A stretch of DNA of 44,357 bases from Clostridia bacterium (GTDB taxonomy: Bacteria; Bacillota; Clostridia; Christensenellales; Aristaeellaceae): contig JAFUCP010000105.1 in NCBI GenBank assembly GCA_017459565.1, positions 1-44,357 on the forward strand, given 5' to 3'. Of the stretch, positions 9,153 to 16,018 are shown in pieces (within the stretch, counting starts at the first letter, position 1; each line of letters opens with the position of its first letter). The position numbers and the translations under genes were made by a program. Under the pieces are notes generated by a model. That model made no database searches and was not told where the DNA came from. It saw only the letters and a program-made list of their open reading frames with translations.

Positions 9153-10142
9153 ATGGTTCGTTTCAAGGTCATACGCGCATCCAGGCTGCTGCTGCTGATC
9201 TCCGTGATACTGCTCATCGGCGCGCTGGCGCTGCTGGGGCTGCGCCTGCTCTCCGGGCAGGGCAGCGCGCCCGAAAGCGGCTCCGCCAGCCTGGTCAGCG
9301 CCAAAGACAACGAGGAGGCAAAGACCACCGCCATGGTCTTTGCCTCCTCCGGTCACGGCGCAGCGCACGTCTCCACGCCGCAAAAGGAAGCGGAGGGCGC
9401 AAGCATTGAAATTGAAATCCTCCCCCAAGCCACCGTAGCGCCGGTCACGCCTCGCGTTCTCATCTACCACACCCATACCCACGAGGCCTATGAGCAGGTA
9501 TCGGAGGATCCCTACGAGGCCCTGGAGGCCTGGCGCACCAACGATGCGGACCACAGCGTCGTTCGCGTGGGCGAGGAGCTGGCCAAGCTGCTGCGCCGAT
9601 ACGGGTTTGAGGCGGTACACGATGTCACCGACCATGAGGGCGACGCGCTCTCCACAGCCTATACGCGCTCCGTCGTGACCCTTGAGGGCTATGAGGAGCC
9701 CTTTGACCTGTATATTGATCTGCACCGCGACGCCTATATCCAGGACGAGCCCAGGGCGATTTCGCTGTCAGACGGCGAGATGGCCGCGCAGCTGATGATG
9801 CTCATCGGCAACGGAAACGGCTTTGATGAGAAGCCCTTTTATGAGCAGAACCTGGCGTTCGCCACCGCGCTGCGGGACAGGATAAACGCCATCGAGCCCG
9901 GTCTGTGCAAGCCCGTCATGGTGAAGGACGGGCGTTACAATCAGCACATCGGCGTGTTTGCCATTCTGGTGGAGGTGGGCCACAACCGCAACACCCTGAA
10001 GGAGGCCCTCAACGCCATGCCCGCGCTGGCGGAGGCGCTGGATGTGCTGATGGCACGCCAGCCCGACGCGAAGCTGGTGGATATGCAGCGCGCTTACAGG
10101 ACGCACGCCATCCAAAACGGCGCCGCAAATCAAGGAAAATAA
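9153..10142 (+). CDS. spoIIP: Stage II sporulation protein P (peptidoglycan amidase)
   Basis: SpoIIP is a membrane-anchored N-acetylmuramoyl-L-alanine amidase that, with SpoIID and SpoIIM, degrades septal peptidoglycan during engulfment of the forespore. A single N-terminal membrane segment (about 11-33) is followed by a low-complexity stretch. The amidase domain then has the HTHTHE motif at 106-111 and DLHRDA near 189-194, both typical of the family's zinc site. At 329 residues it is shorter than the 401 of B. subtilis, mainly in the linker. GGAGGTG lies five bases before the ATG at 9153; longer upstream frames lack a site. It sits immediately before spo0A, an arrangement that differs from the usual spoIVB-spo0A order. 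Confidence 0.92.
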   Translation: MVRFKVIRASRLLLLISVILLIGALALLGLRLLSGQGSAPESGSASLVSAKDNEEAKTTAMVFASSGHGAAHVSTPQKEAEGASIEIEILPQATVAPVTPRVLIYHTHTHEAYEQVSEDPYEALEAWRTNDADHSVVRVGEELAKLLRRYGFEAVHDVTDHEGDALSTAYTRSVVTLEGYEEPFDLYIDLHRDAYIQDEPRAISLSDGEMAAQLMMLIGNGNGFDEKPFYEQNLAFATALRDRINAIEPGLCKPVMVKDGRYNQHIGVFAILVEVGHNRNTLKEALNAMPALAEALDVLMARQPDAKLVDMQRAYRTHAIQNGAANQGK

Positions 10143-10192
10143 ACGAAACAACCTAATTATTTAGCATCATTAATACTATCGTATCTATTTTG

Positions 10193-10200
10193 TTATCGAA
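10193..10200 (+). promoter_or_regulatory. Possible 0A box upstream of spo0A
   Basis: TTATCGAA matches the Spo0A box TTGTCGAA at seven of eight bases. It lies just upstream of the putative -35 of spo0A, where autoregulation would act. One eight-base near match can arise by chance. Confidence 0.35.
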
Positions 10201-10206
10201 AGTGGG

Positions 10207-10235
10207 TTGTAACATTAGTATAAATGTTGTACACT
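10207..10235 (+). promoter_or_regulatory. Putative promoter of spo0A
   Basis: TTGTAA (10207-10212), 17 bases, then TACACT (10230-10235), in a locally AT-rich stretch (10143-10270) between spoIIP and spo0A. It gives a leader of about 32 bases. No sigma-H-type site was found. Confidence 0.5.
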
Positions 10236-10273
10236 TACACCATAAGTACAAATGCAATGTGAGGAGGATTCAA

Positions 10274-11023
10274 ATGTTACGAGTTTATATCGCCGATACC
10301 GACAGTTCCTTCATCGCCAGAGTCAGACAGGTTCTCTCACGCAGCCGCGGCATCGAGATCGTCGGTACCACCGACAACGGCCGGCGCGCGTTGAAGGACA
10401 CGTTCGGCTTGAGGCCGGATGTGCTGCTGACCGATTTTCAGCTGCCGGAGCTTGACGGCTTCGCGCTGCTGAAGGAGACCCAACAGCTCAGCCATGCGCC
10501 GCAGGTCATCATCTGCACCCACTTCTACTCATCCGATTGCATGGAATTCGCCTTCAAAAACGGCGCCACCTACTTCCTGTGCAAGCCCATCGATTATGAG
10601 CGGCTTTCCGAAGTGATCTCACTGTGTACCCTCCATTTCCACGGTGAAGGAACGGACGAGGCGGCTGAAGCGGACCAGCACGCAGCGGCCCGGCGGCTCA
10701 CATTGCAGCTGCTTTCCGATTTCAGCATATCCCCGGCCCTCAAGGGCAGCGTTTACATGGTGGAAGCCATGCAATGCCTGCTGGACAATCACCTGCTGCT
10801 GCGCAACCTGTCCCACGGGCTGTATGCCGAGCTGTCCAAGCGTATGCACGCCACCGTTCCTGCCATCGAACGCGCCCTGCGCAATGCCATCGGCATTGGC
10901 TATTCCCACAGCGCGATGAAAAAGGTGTTTTCCAACCGTCCCAGCAACAAGGAGTTTTTGGAATACCTCTACGGCGCGTTGAACGCCCTGCGAAACCGCG
11001 ACTCGGACCATCACAAATTGTAA
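10274..11023 (+). CDS. spo0A: Spo0A-type sporulation response regulator
   Basis: Spo0A is the master regulator of entry into sporulation; phosphorylated dimers bind 0A boxes. The N-terminal receiver domain has the acidic pocket D8 and D10, the phospho-acceptor D54 and the FLCKP lysine near 103. The C-terminal DNA-binding domain shows the Spo0A pattern: KGSVYMVEAM, then a helix-turn-helix with VPAIERALRNAIGIGYS, and a SNKEFLEYL end. At 249 residues it is slightly shorter than the usual 260-270. GAGGAGG lies six bases before the ATG at 10274. The C-terminal domain is divergent, with SHSAMKKVF where Bacillus has a GNIDSISSLF-type stretch, but all family landmarks remain. Together with spoIIP it suggests the organism can form endospores. 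Confidence 0.92.
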   Translation: MLRVYIADTDSSFIARVRQVLSRSRGIEIVGTTDNGRRALKDTFGLRPDVLLTDFQLPELDGFALLKETQQLSHAPQVIICTHFYSSDCMEFAFKNGATYFLCKPIDYERLSEVISLCTLHFHGEGTDEAAEADQHAAARRLTLQLLSDFSISPALKGSVYMVEAMQCLLDNHLLLRNLSHGLYAELSKRMHATVPAIERALRNAIGIGYSHSAMKKVFSNRPSNKEFLEYLYGALNALRNRDSDHHKL

Positions 11024-11049
11024 ACTCACAACACAAAACCTCAAAGCGG

Positions 11050-11078
11050 TTGTAATCGCCCCGTGAATGTGTTATACT
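11050..11078 (+). promoter_or_regulatory. Extended -10 promoter of udk
   Basis: TTGTAA (11050-11055), 17 bases, then TATACT (11073-11078) preceded by TGT. The leader is about 60 bases and ends in a GGGAGGG ribosome binding site. Confidence 0.75.
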
Positions 11079-11147
11079 TGAGTCCAGTCTACCGCCGGAA
11101 ATCCCCGGCGGGATTTACACAGGACAGACACGCTGGGAGGGACGGTC

Positions 11148-11765
11148 ATGCTGATTATTGGTATCTGCGGCGCCAGCGGCAGCGGCAAGTCCACGCTGGC
11201 CAAGGCACTCGCTTCCCGCCTGGAAAAGCCGTGCGTTTACATCAAGCAGGATTCCTATTACAAGGACCATCCGGACATGTCCTTTGAGGACAGGTCCCGC
11301 CTCAATTACGACGAACCCGAAATCTTTGAACACGACCTGCTGCGGGACGATCTGCTGCGCCTGCGCAGCGGACAATCCATCACCGCCAAGGAATACGATT
11401 ATACCCAGCACCGCCGCTGCGATCCCGGCGTGCTGATCGAGCCCGCGGACGTGGTGCTGCTGGAGGGCATCCACGTGTTCTATGATCCGCAGGTGCGCGA
11501 TCTGCTGGATTTTAAGATCTATATCCAGGTGGACCCCGATGTTTGCCTGCTCAGGCGCGTCAAGCGGGACCTTCGGGACCGCGGACGCACGATCGAGAGC
11601 GTCTATCGCCAGTATCTGGATACTGTCAAGCCCATGTATGAAAAGCACATCCGCAACTATGTGGAATACGCAGACCTGATCGTGGCCCGGGGCGGCAAAA
11701 ACGCCCGCATCATCGATATACTGGCCCACTACATCAATTCCGGCATGATCGATCCTAAGGATTGA
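11148..11765 (+). CDS. udk: Uridine kinase
   Basis: The enzyme phosphorylates uridine and cytidine to UMP and CMP in pyrimidine salvage. The P-loop GASGSGKS is at residues 8-15. It is followed by the substrate-binding region NYDEPEIFE (aligned with the family's NFDHPDAFD), the VLLEGIHVFYD Walker-B-like strand, and the lid region RDLRDRGRTIESVYRQY. The length of 205 residues is typical. The gene stands alone with its own promoter and terminator. A phosphoribulokinase-type paralogue is possible but the motifs fit Udk better. Confidence 0.93.
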   Translation: MLIIGICGASGSGKSTLAKALASRLEKPCVYIKQDSYYKDHPDMSFEDRSRLNYDEPEIFEHDLLRDDLLRLRSGQSITAKEYDYTQHRRCDPGVLIEPADVVLLEGIHVFYDPQVRDLLDFKIYIQVDPDVCLLRRVKRDLRDRGRTIESVYRQYLDTVKPMYEKHIRNYVEYADLIVARGGKNARIIDILAHYINSGMIDPKD

Positions 11766-11778
11766 GCCGGGCCGTTCC

Positions 11779-11812
11779 AAAGAGGAAAAGCCGTGCGCTT
11801 TTCCTCTTTTTC
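11779..11812. terminator. Terminator after udk
   Basis: A 13-bp perfect stem (11779-11791 with 11797-11809) with a five-base loop runs into TTT on the plus strand. Its A-rich left arm gives a T-run on the other strand, so it probably also ends the convergent CAP-protein gene. Confidence 0.85.
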
Positions 11813-11826
11813 ACGCGCCATCCGGA

Positions 11827-12576
11827 TTATTTGCCGAACAGCTGGACCCAATAGGTAACGCCGCCGGAAACATACGCGCAAACGCCGATGCTGCCGAAGC
11901 CGGGCCTGAGTATGTTGGCGCGATGGCCCTCGGAGCTCATCCAGGCCGCCATGACCTTGTCCGCCGTGCGCTGCCCCATGGCGATGTTTTCGCCGTAGGC
12001 CGCGCCGCTCACCGTGGACCACGCGCTGCCGTCCGGGCGGGTATGGCTGAAGGACCGCGCAATCTCCGATGCGCGCACCCTGGCCGCGCGCGTCAGCTCC
12101 GCGTCCACCCGCAGCGCCGGGAGGCCCGCCTTCGCCCGCTCCCGATTGACCTCTTCCACCACCTGAGCGGCCAGGTCGCTCTGGACCGTGCCGGGCGCGT
12201 TCGCCGGCGCAGACGTCGGAAGCGGCGCTGCGGTCGGCGTGTTTTCAGGCATTTGGGTCTGCGCCGCCGGATCGCCGCCTTCGGCCTTTGCCATCAGACA
12301 GCCGCCGTCCTTCGTGACAAGCCTGACCGCGTATGCGCCGGATGGGTCTGAGAGGGGCACGGTGGCCTCGCCGCTGTTTCCCCGCACGTCGTAGCAGCCC
12401 ACGGGCCACCCGTTTTGGCTGACGGTCAAGCTGCCCTCGCCCCCGGCAAGAGCGCTCCAGAACACATACAGCGCGTTTCCCTCGATGCGCGCGCTCAGCC
12501 GCGCCTCGGCCAGCGCCTGCGGTGCAAGCAGCACCAGGCACAGCGCAAGCAGCGCCCATTTGGTTTTCCGATTCAT
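11827..12576 (-). CDS. Secreted CAP (SCP/PR1) domain protein
   Basis: The protein starts with a signal peptide (about 1-23, cleavage after ALA). A beta-rich N-terminal region of unknown family follows (24-105), then a Pro/Ala/Thr-rich linker (about 105-130), then a YkwD-like CAP domain (about 133-249). CAP landmarks are GENIAMG, the SEGHRANILRP histidine block and the final YWVQLFG strand. CAP domains of this type occur in exported proteins of spore formers, some of them spore-associated; biochemical role is mostly unknown. It is monocistronic, with a consensus promoter in an AT-rich gap. Family is sure, function is not. Confidence 0.88.
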   Translation of the reverse strand: MNRKTKWALLALCLVLLAPQALAEARLSARIEGNALYVFWSALAGGEGSLTVSQNGWPVGCYDVRGNSGEATVPLSDPSGAYAVRLVTKDGGCLMAKAEGGDPAAQTQMPENTPTAAPLPTSAPANAPGTVQSDLAAQVVEEVNRERAKAGLPALRVDAELTRAARVRASEIARSFSHTRPDGSAWSTVSGAAYGENIAMGQRTADKVMAAWMSSEGHRANILRPGFGSIGVCAYVSGGVTYWVQLFGK

Positions 12577-12621
12577 GGTTTCACTCCATTTCGTAATTGA
12601 ATTGAAATATATTTCATAGTT

Positions 12622-12650
12622 ATTTTATATATATCTGTCAATATTGTCAA
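12622..12650 (-). promoter_or_regulatory. Sigma-A promoter of the CAP-protein gene
   Basis: The minus strand reads TTGACA (12650-12645), 17 bases, then TAAAAT (12627-12622). The surrounding 12595-12660 stretch is strongly AT-rich compared with the rest of the window. Confidence 0.8.
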
Positions 12651-12704
12651 CCATAAATCGTGCAATTTGCATATATTCCCAGCTTTGGGAGGCTCTTCCA
12701 GGGG

Positions 12705-12733
12705 TTTTCAAATCCATCGCCGACGTGTATACT
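12705..12733 (+). promoter_or_regulatory. Putative promoter of tlyA
   Basis: A good -10 (TATACT, 12728-12733) lies 17 bases from a weak -35 (TTTTCA, 12705-12710). The leader would be about 25 bases and contains AAAGGAG. Confidence 0.55.
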
Positions 12734-12764
12734 ATGAGTATGTTTCAGTTAAAGGAGCGTGGCC

Positions 12765-13577
12765 ATGGAAAACAACGATATGCGCGCGGACGCGGCGCTT
12801 GCGGCCCGCGGGCTGGTTTCGAGCCGCGAAAAGGCCCGGGAGCTGATTCTGGCCGGGCTGGTTACCGCAAACGGCCTGGCCGTCGATAAGCCGTCCCGCA
12901 GGGTCAAACAGGCGGATCTGCTGGAGATCCACGGCCGGTCGCACCCCTATGTCAGCCGCGGCGGATTGAAGCTGGAAAAGGCGCTGAAGGTCTTTCGCGT
13001 AGACCCCAAGGGGGCGGTCTGCGTGGATATCGGCGCGTCCACCGGCGGTTTTACGGACGTACTGCTCCAGAACGGCGCGGCGCGCGTCTACGCCGTGGAC
13101 GTGGGCTCCGGCCAGCTGGACGCCGGACTTGCCGCCGATCCGAGGGTCGTCAGCATGGAGCATGTCAACGCGCGCGCCCTTGACGCAGCCATGTTCCCCC
13201 AGCGCCCGACGCTGGGCGTGATGGACGTATCCTTCATTTCCATCCGGCTGATCCTGCCAGCTGCGCTGTCGGTGCTGGGGCCCGAAGGGCGCATGGTCTG
13301 CCTCGTGAAGCCCCAGTTTGAAGCGGGACGACAGCAGATCGGCAAGCGGGGCATCGTATCTAATCCCCAGACGCACCGCCGGGTGCTGAAGGATATCGTC
13401 GATTTCGCGCCGACGCTGAGCTGGCGCGTCAATGCAATGGACTTTTCGCCCATCACCGGCGGCGACGGGAACCTGGAATTCCTTGCGGACCTCGTCCCCG
13501 AAGCGCGCTGCGAAAGTGCGATCGGGCTCCGGGAGATCGAAGCCGTCGTGGAGCGCGCCCACTCGGCAAGGCTTTAA
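12765..13577 (+). CDS. tlyA: TlyA-family rRNA (cytidine-2'-O)-methyltransferase
   Basis: The 270-residue protein has an N-terminal S4-like RNA-binding domain (about 5-65) and an RrmJ/FtsJ-type Rossmann methyltransferase domain with SAM loop VDIGASTGGFTD (near 88-99). Later motifs include VDVGSGQL, MDVSFIS and CLVKPQFEAG. TlyA enzymes methylate 2'-hydroxyls in 16S and/or 23S rRNA; older annotation calls them hemolysins. AAGGAG lies eight bases before ATG 12765; the GTG at 12759 is too close to that site. In many Clostridia tlyA sits in a dxs-recN cluster, but here it is alone, between a CAP gene and a convergent tmcAL. No clear terminator is visible in the 90-base gap that follows. Confidence 0.9.
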   Translation: MENNDMRADAALAARGLVSSREKARELILAGLVTANGLAVDKPSRRVKQADLLEIHGRSHPYVSRGGLKLEKALKVFRVDPKGAVCVDIGASTGGFTDVLLQNGAARVYAVDVGSGQLDAGLAADPRVVSMEHVNARALDAAMFPQRPTLGVMDVSFISIRLILPAALSVLGPEGRMVCLVKPQFEAGRQQIGKRGIVSNPQTHRRVLKDIVDFAPTLSWRVNAMDFSPITGGDGNLEFLADLVPEARCESAIGLREIEAVVERAHSARL

Positions 13578-13667
13578 AATGTGTTTTCAGAGCCACGGGC
13601 TTGCAATTTCGGCGTCCAAGGCCGCACTTCTGCATCGCTTTTCTTGACTTGGCGGCAGCCCCGTCCG

Positions 13668-14834
13668 TCACACGCTGATAAACCTTTCCCGGTATTCCCT
13701 GCCCGGCAGGCGCTGGTCCGGCGCGTCGTGCAAAAGCGCCCAAATATCCGTCGCCCGACACTCCGCTTCAAAGCAGGTGTCGCCCCGCAGCGCCGCGGCG
13801 CGGGGGGCTATCGGGATGCGCGTGCGCCTCTTCAATTCCGCAAGCAGCGCCTCCGTCCCCCGCCGTGCGCCCAACAGCCGCGCATAGGGCGGCAGGGGGC
13901 AGGCGCGTATCAGCGCCGCGTCCATACCCAGCAGCGCGTATGTCAGCACCCGGCTCAGCCGCGCGTAGGTGTAGCGCTTGCACTTGAGGGCCTCCAGCAG
14001 TTCTCTGCGCGCGCCCTTCCTGCGGCACAGTCTGTACAGTCGATGCTCCAGCCCCTCGCCCATGTCCGGCAGCGCAGACAGCTGTTCGATGGACATTTCC
14101 CTCAGCCTGTAAAGCAGCAGATCGTCCATCGGGTGCATGGCGTCCGGCATGGCGCAGTCTCTGGCCGTCTCCGGAACGCAGACCAGCGCCTGTTCCGTCT
14201 GTCCCCGTTCGAACGCCGAGCGCAGCGCCGAAGCCGAGGCGTACTCGCCCAGCTCCCCGCCGTGATATTCCCCGCGGCGCTTGACCGGCACGGGCTGCAT
14301 GTCATAGCCCTGCCGCGCCATGGCACGCAGGTACTCCGCGGCCAGGATGAGGTTGGGCTGTTTGACCGCCTCCGCGGGCAGGCCGAGCCAGGCGCCCGCC
14401 GCTTCGCCCCAGGCCCGGGCGTGGGACATGCCCATATCCAGACCCCGGCGCACGCTCCGGGAGAAGGTCTCCGGCTCGTTTTGCTTCAGCATGGCCAGCG
14501 AACGGATCAGCGCGGGATCGTCCGTTTCACAGCCAAAGCAGAGCGCGTCCGCCCCCAGGCCACCCAGTATGGCCACGCTGCCAGCGGCAAATGCCTCCGC
14601 CGGGCGCACGGCAAACAGCGTCGGCAGCTCAAACACCGCGTCCGCGCCGCACAGCAGCGCCGCCCGCGCCCTGGCCCACTTGGAGGCACAGGCAGCCTCC
14701 CCCCGCTGGGTAAAGTTTCCCGCCATGCACACGACGATATAATCGCACCCTGTGAGCGCGCGCGTCTGGCGCAGGTGCCAGGCGTGGCCGTTGTGAAAGG
14801 GATTGTATTCGGCGATAACGCCCGCGATCTTCAT
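13668..14834 (-). CDS. tmcAL: tRNA(Met) cytidine acetate ligase TmcAL (YlbM family)
   Basis: TmcAL makes N4-acetylcytidine at the wobble position of elongator tRNA-Met from acetate and ATP. The first residues hold the nucleotidyltransferase signature GVIAEYNPFHNGH with the HNGH adenylate motif at 14-17. MAGNFTQRGE and ELPTLFAVRPAEAFA blocks follow, and a long C-terminal region is typical of YlbM proteins. The full length of 388 residues fits the family. The start at 14834 was chosen because the promoter's predicted transcript start (about 14852) lies downstream of the other ATG at 14855, and a G-rich site precedes 14834. Confidence 0.9.
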   Translation of the reverse strand: MKIAGVIAEYNPFHNGHAWHLRQTRALTGCDYIVVCMAGNFTQRGEAACASKWARARAALLCGADAVFELPTLFAVRPAEAFAAGSVAILGGLGADALCFGCETDDPALIRSLAMLKQNEPETFSRSVRRGLDMGMSHARAWGEAAGAWLGLPAEAVKQPNLILAAEYLRAMARQGYDMQPVPVKRRGEYHGGELGEYASASALRSAFERGQTEQALVCVPETARDCAMPDAMHPMDDLLLYRLREMSIEQLSALPDMGEGLEHRLYRLCRRKGARRELLEALKCKRYTYARLSRVLTYALLGMDAALIRACPLPPYARLLGARRGTEALLAELKRRTRIPIAPRAAALRGDTCFEAECRATDIWALLHDAPDQRLPGREYRERFISV

Positions 14835-14858
14835 GGGTCTATCCCCCCATCCCACACC

Positions 14859-14887
14859 ATTGTACCTGAAAAAAGCCCTTTTGGCAA
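14859..14887 (-). promoter_or_regulatory. Sigma-A promoter of tmcAL
   Basis: The minus strand reads TTGCCA (14887-14882), 17 bases, then TACAAT (14864-14859). It is divergent from the tdk promoter, with the two -35 boxes about 18 bases apart. Confidence 0.8.
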
Positions 14888-14905
14888 GATTTAATATCCT
14901 TTCGG

Positions 14906-14934
14906 TGGCAAAAAGGCGCGAACGAGGCTATAAT
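14906..14934 (+). promoter_or_regulatory. Promoter of the tdk-GNAT gene
   Basis: TGGCAA (14906-14911), 17 bases, then TATAAT (14929-14934). The leader is about 27 bases. Confidence 0.65.
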
Positions 14935-14967
14935 AGACAATATCACACAGAGAGGACTTATATCGAC

Positions 14968-15960
14968 ATGGCAAAGCTGTACTTCCGATATGGCGCGATG
15001 GGCTCTTCCAAAACCGCAAACGCCATCATGGTTCAATACAATTACCACGAGCGCGGCCAGAACGCGCTGATGCTCAAGCCCATGCTGGACAATCGGGACG
15101 GCGACCGCACCGTCGGCTCCCGATCCGGCCTGAGCGCGCCCTGCCGCTATGTGGAGGAGCTGGACGAAATCGACCTTACCGCCTATGACTGCATCATCGT
15201 GGACGAGGCCCAGTTTCTCAAAAAGGAGCAGGTCCAGCACCTGGTGGACATCGTGGACAACCGCAACATACCCGTGATCTGCTACGGCCTCCGCGCGGAC
15301 TTCCAGGGCAACCTGTTCGAGGGCAGCCATTGGCTGATGGCTTGGGCCGACACCATCGAGGAAATCAAGACCGTATGCTGGTGCGGCCGCAAGGCGACGA
15401 TGAACGCCCGCGTGATGGGCGGCAAGGTGGTAAAGGCCGGGGAGCAGATCGTGCTGGGCGGCAACGAAAGCTATGTGGCGCTGTGCCGGAAGCACTGGGC
15501 CAAGGGGGAGCTTGCGCCGCTGGAGGTTCGCAGGATCGCCGCCGGAAAGTCGGCCTATCTTCCCCTGCTGCTGGACGCCGATCCCAGCGAACGGATGATC
15601 GCCGGCTATCTTGAAGGCGGAGAGCTTTACGCGCTGCTCGCAGGCGGCAAGGCCGCGGGCGCCATGGTGATCGCCCGCCGCGCAGACGGGGCCCCGGAGC
15701 TGAAAAACCTGGTGGTGGCGGAGGGCTTCCGCGGCAGGGGCTACGGCGCGCTGCTGGTGCGCCACGCGCTCAGGCTGTGCGCCTCCAGGGGCGACAGGCT
15801 GTTTGTGGGCACCAGCGCGGCAAACGTGGCGTTTTATGAGAAGCTGGGCTTTGAACGGGCCTATGTGGCGCAAAATTTCTTTGTGGACAACTATGAAGCG
15901 CCCATCATTGAAAACGGCGAGGTGCTGAAGGATATGATCTATCTGTCAAAGGCACTGTAG
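14968..15960 (+). CDS. tdk: Thymidine kinase with fused C-terminal GNAT acetyltransferase domain
   Basis: Residues 1-180 are a TK1-type thymidine kinase: P-loop GAMGSSKT (9-16), VDEAQF with the catalytic acid E80, and a zinc site formed by C137, C139, C173 and H176. The kinase makes dTMP from thymidine for salvage. A normal bacterial Tdk ends soon after this zinc site. Here the frame goes on for about 150 residues as a GNAT N-acetyltransferase, with the acetyl-CoA loop RGRGYG (255-260) and the final NVAFYEKLGFERAYV strand-helix pattern. The join is in one uninterrupted frame with uniform codon use, so it looks like a true fusion. AGAGAGGA lies about 11 bases before the ATG, a slightly wide spacing. 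The acetyl acceptor is unknown. Confidence 0.9.
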   Translation: MAKLYFRYGAMGSSKTANAIMVQYNYHERGQNALMLKPMLDNRDGDRTVGSRSGLSAPCRYVEELDEIDLTAYDCIIVDEAQFLKKEQVQHLVDIVDNRNIPVICYGLRADFQGNLFEGSHWLMAWADTIEEIKTVCWCGRKATMNARVMGGKVVKAGEQIVLGGNESYVALCRKHWAKGELAPLEVRRIAAGKSAYLPLLLDADPSERMIAGYLEGGELYALLAGGKAAGAMVIARRADGAPELKNLVVAEGFRGRGYGALLVRHALRLCASRGDRLFVGTSAANVAFYEKLGFERAYVAQNFFVDNYEAPIIENGEVLKDMIYLSKAL

Positions 15961-15974
15961 CAAGCGCATCCAGC

Positions 15975-16005
15975 CGGAGCCGGGTCCACCCCGACTCCGT
16001 TTTTT
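15975..16005 (+). terminator. Terminator after tdk-GNAT
   Basis: A 10-bp stem with one mismatch (15975-15984 with 15990-15999) and a five-base loop is followed by six Ts. It ends the plus-strand transcript before the convergent helicase gene. Confidence 0.85.
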
Positions 16006-16018
16006 GGGATACGAACGT

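Noticed and set aside
12885-14894. Plus-strand 437-codon frame across tmcAL (13581-14894)
   Set aside because: The minus-strand TmcAL has a complete HNGH signature and a consensus promoter. The plus frame is rich in Arg, Pro and Gln as expected for antisense.
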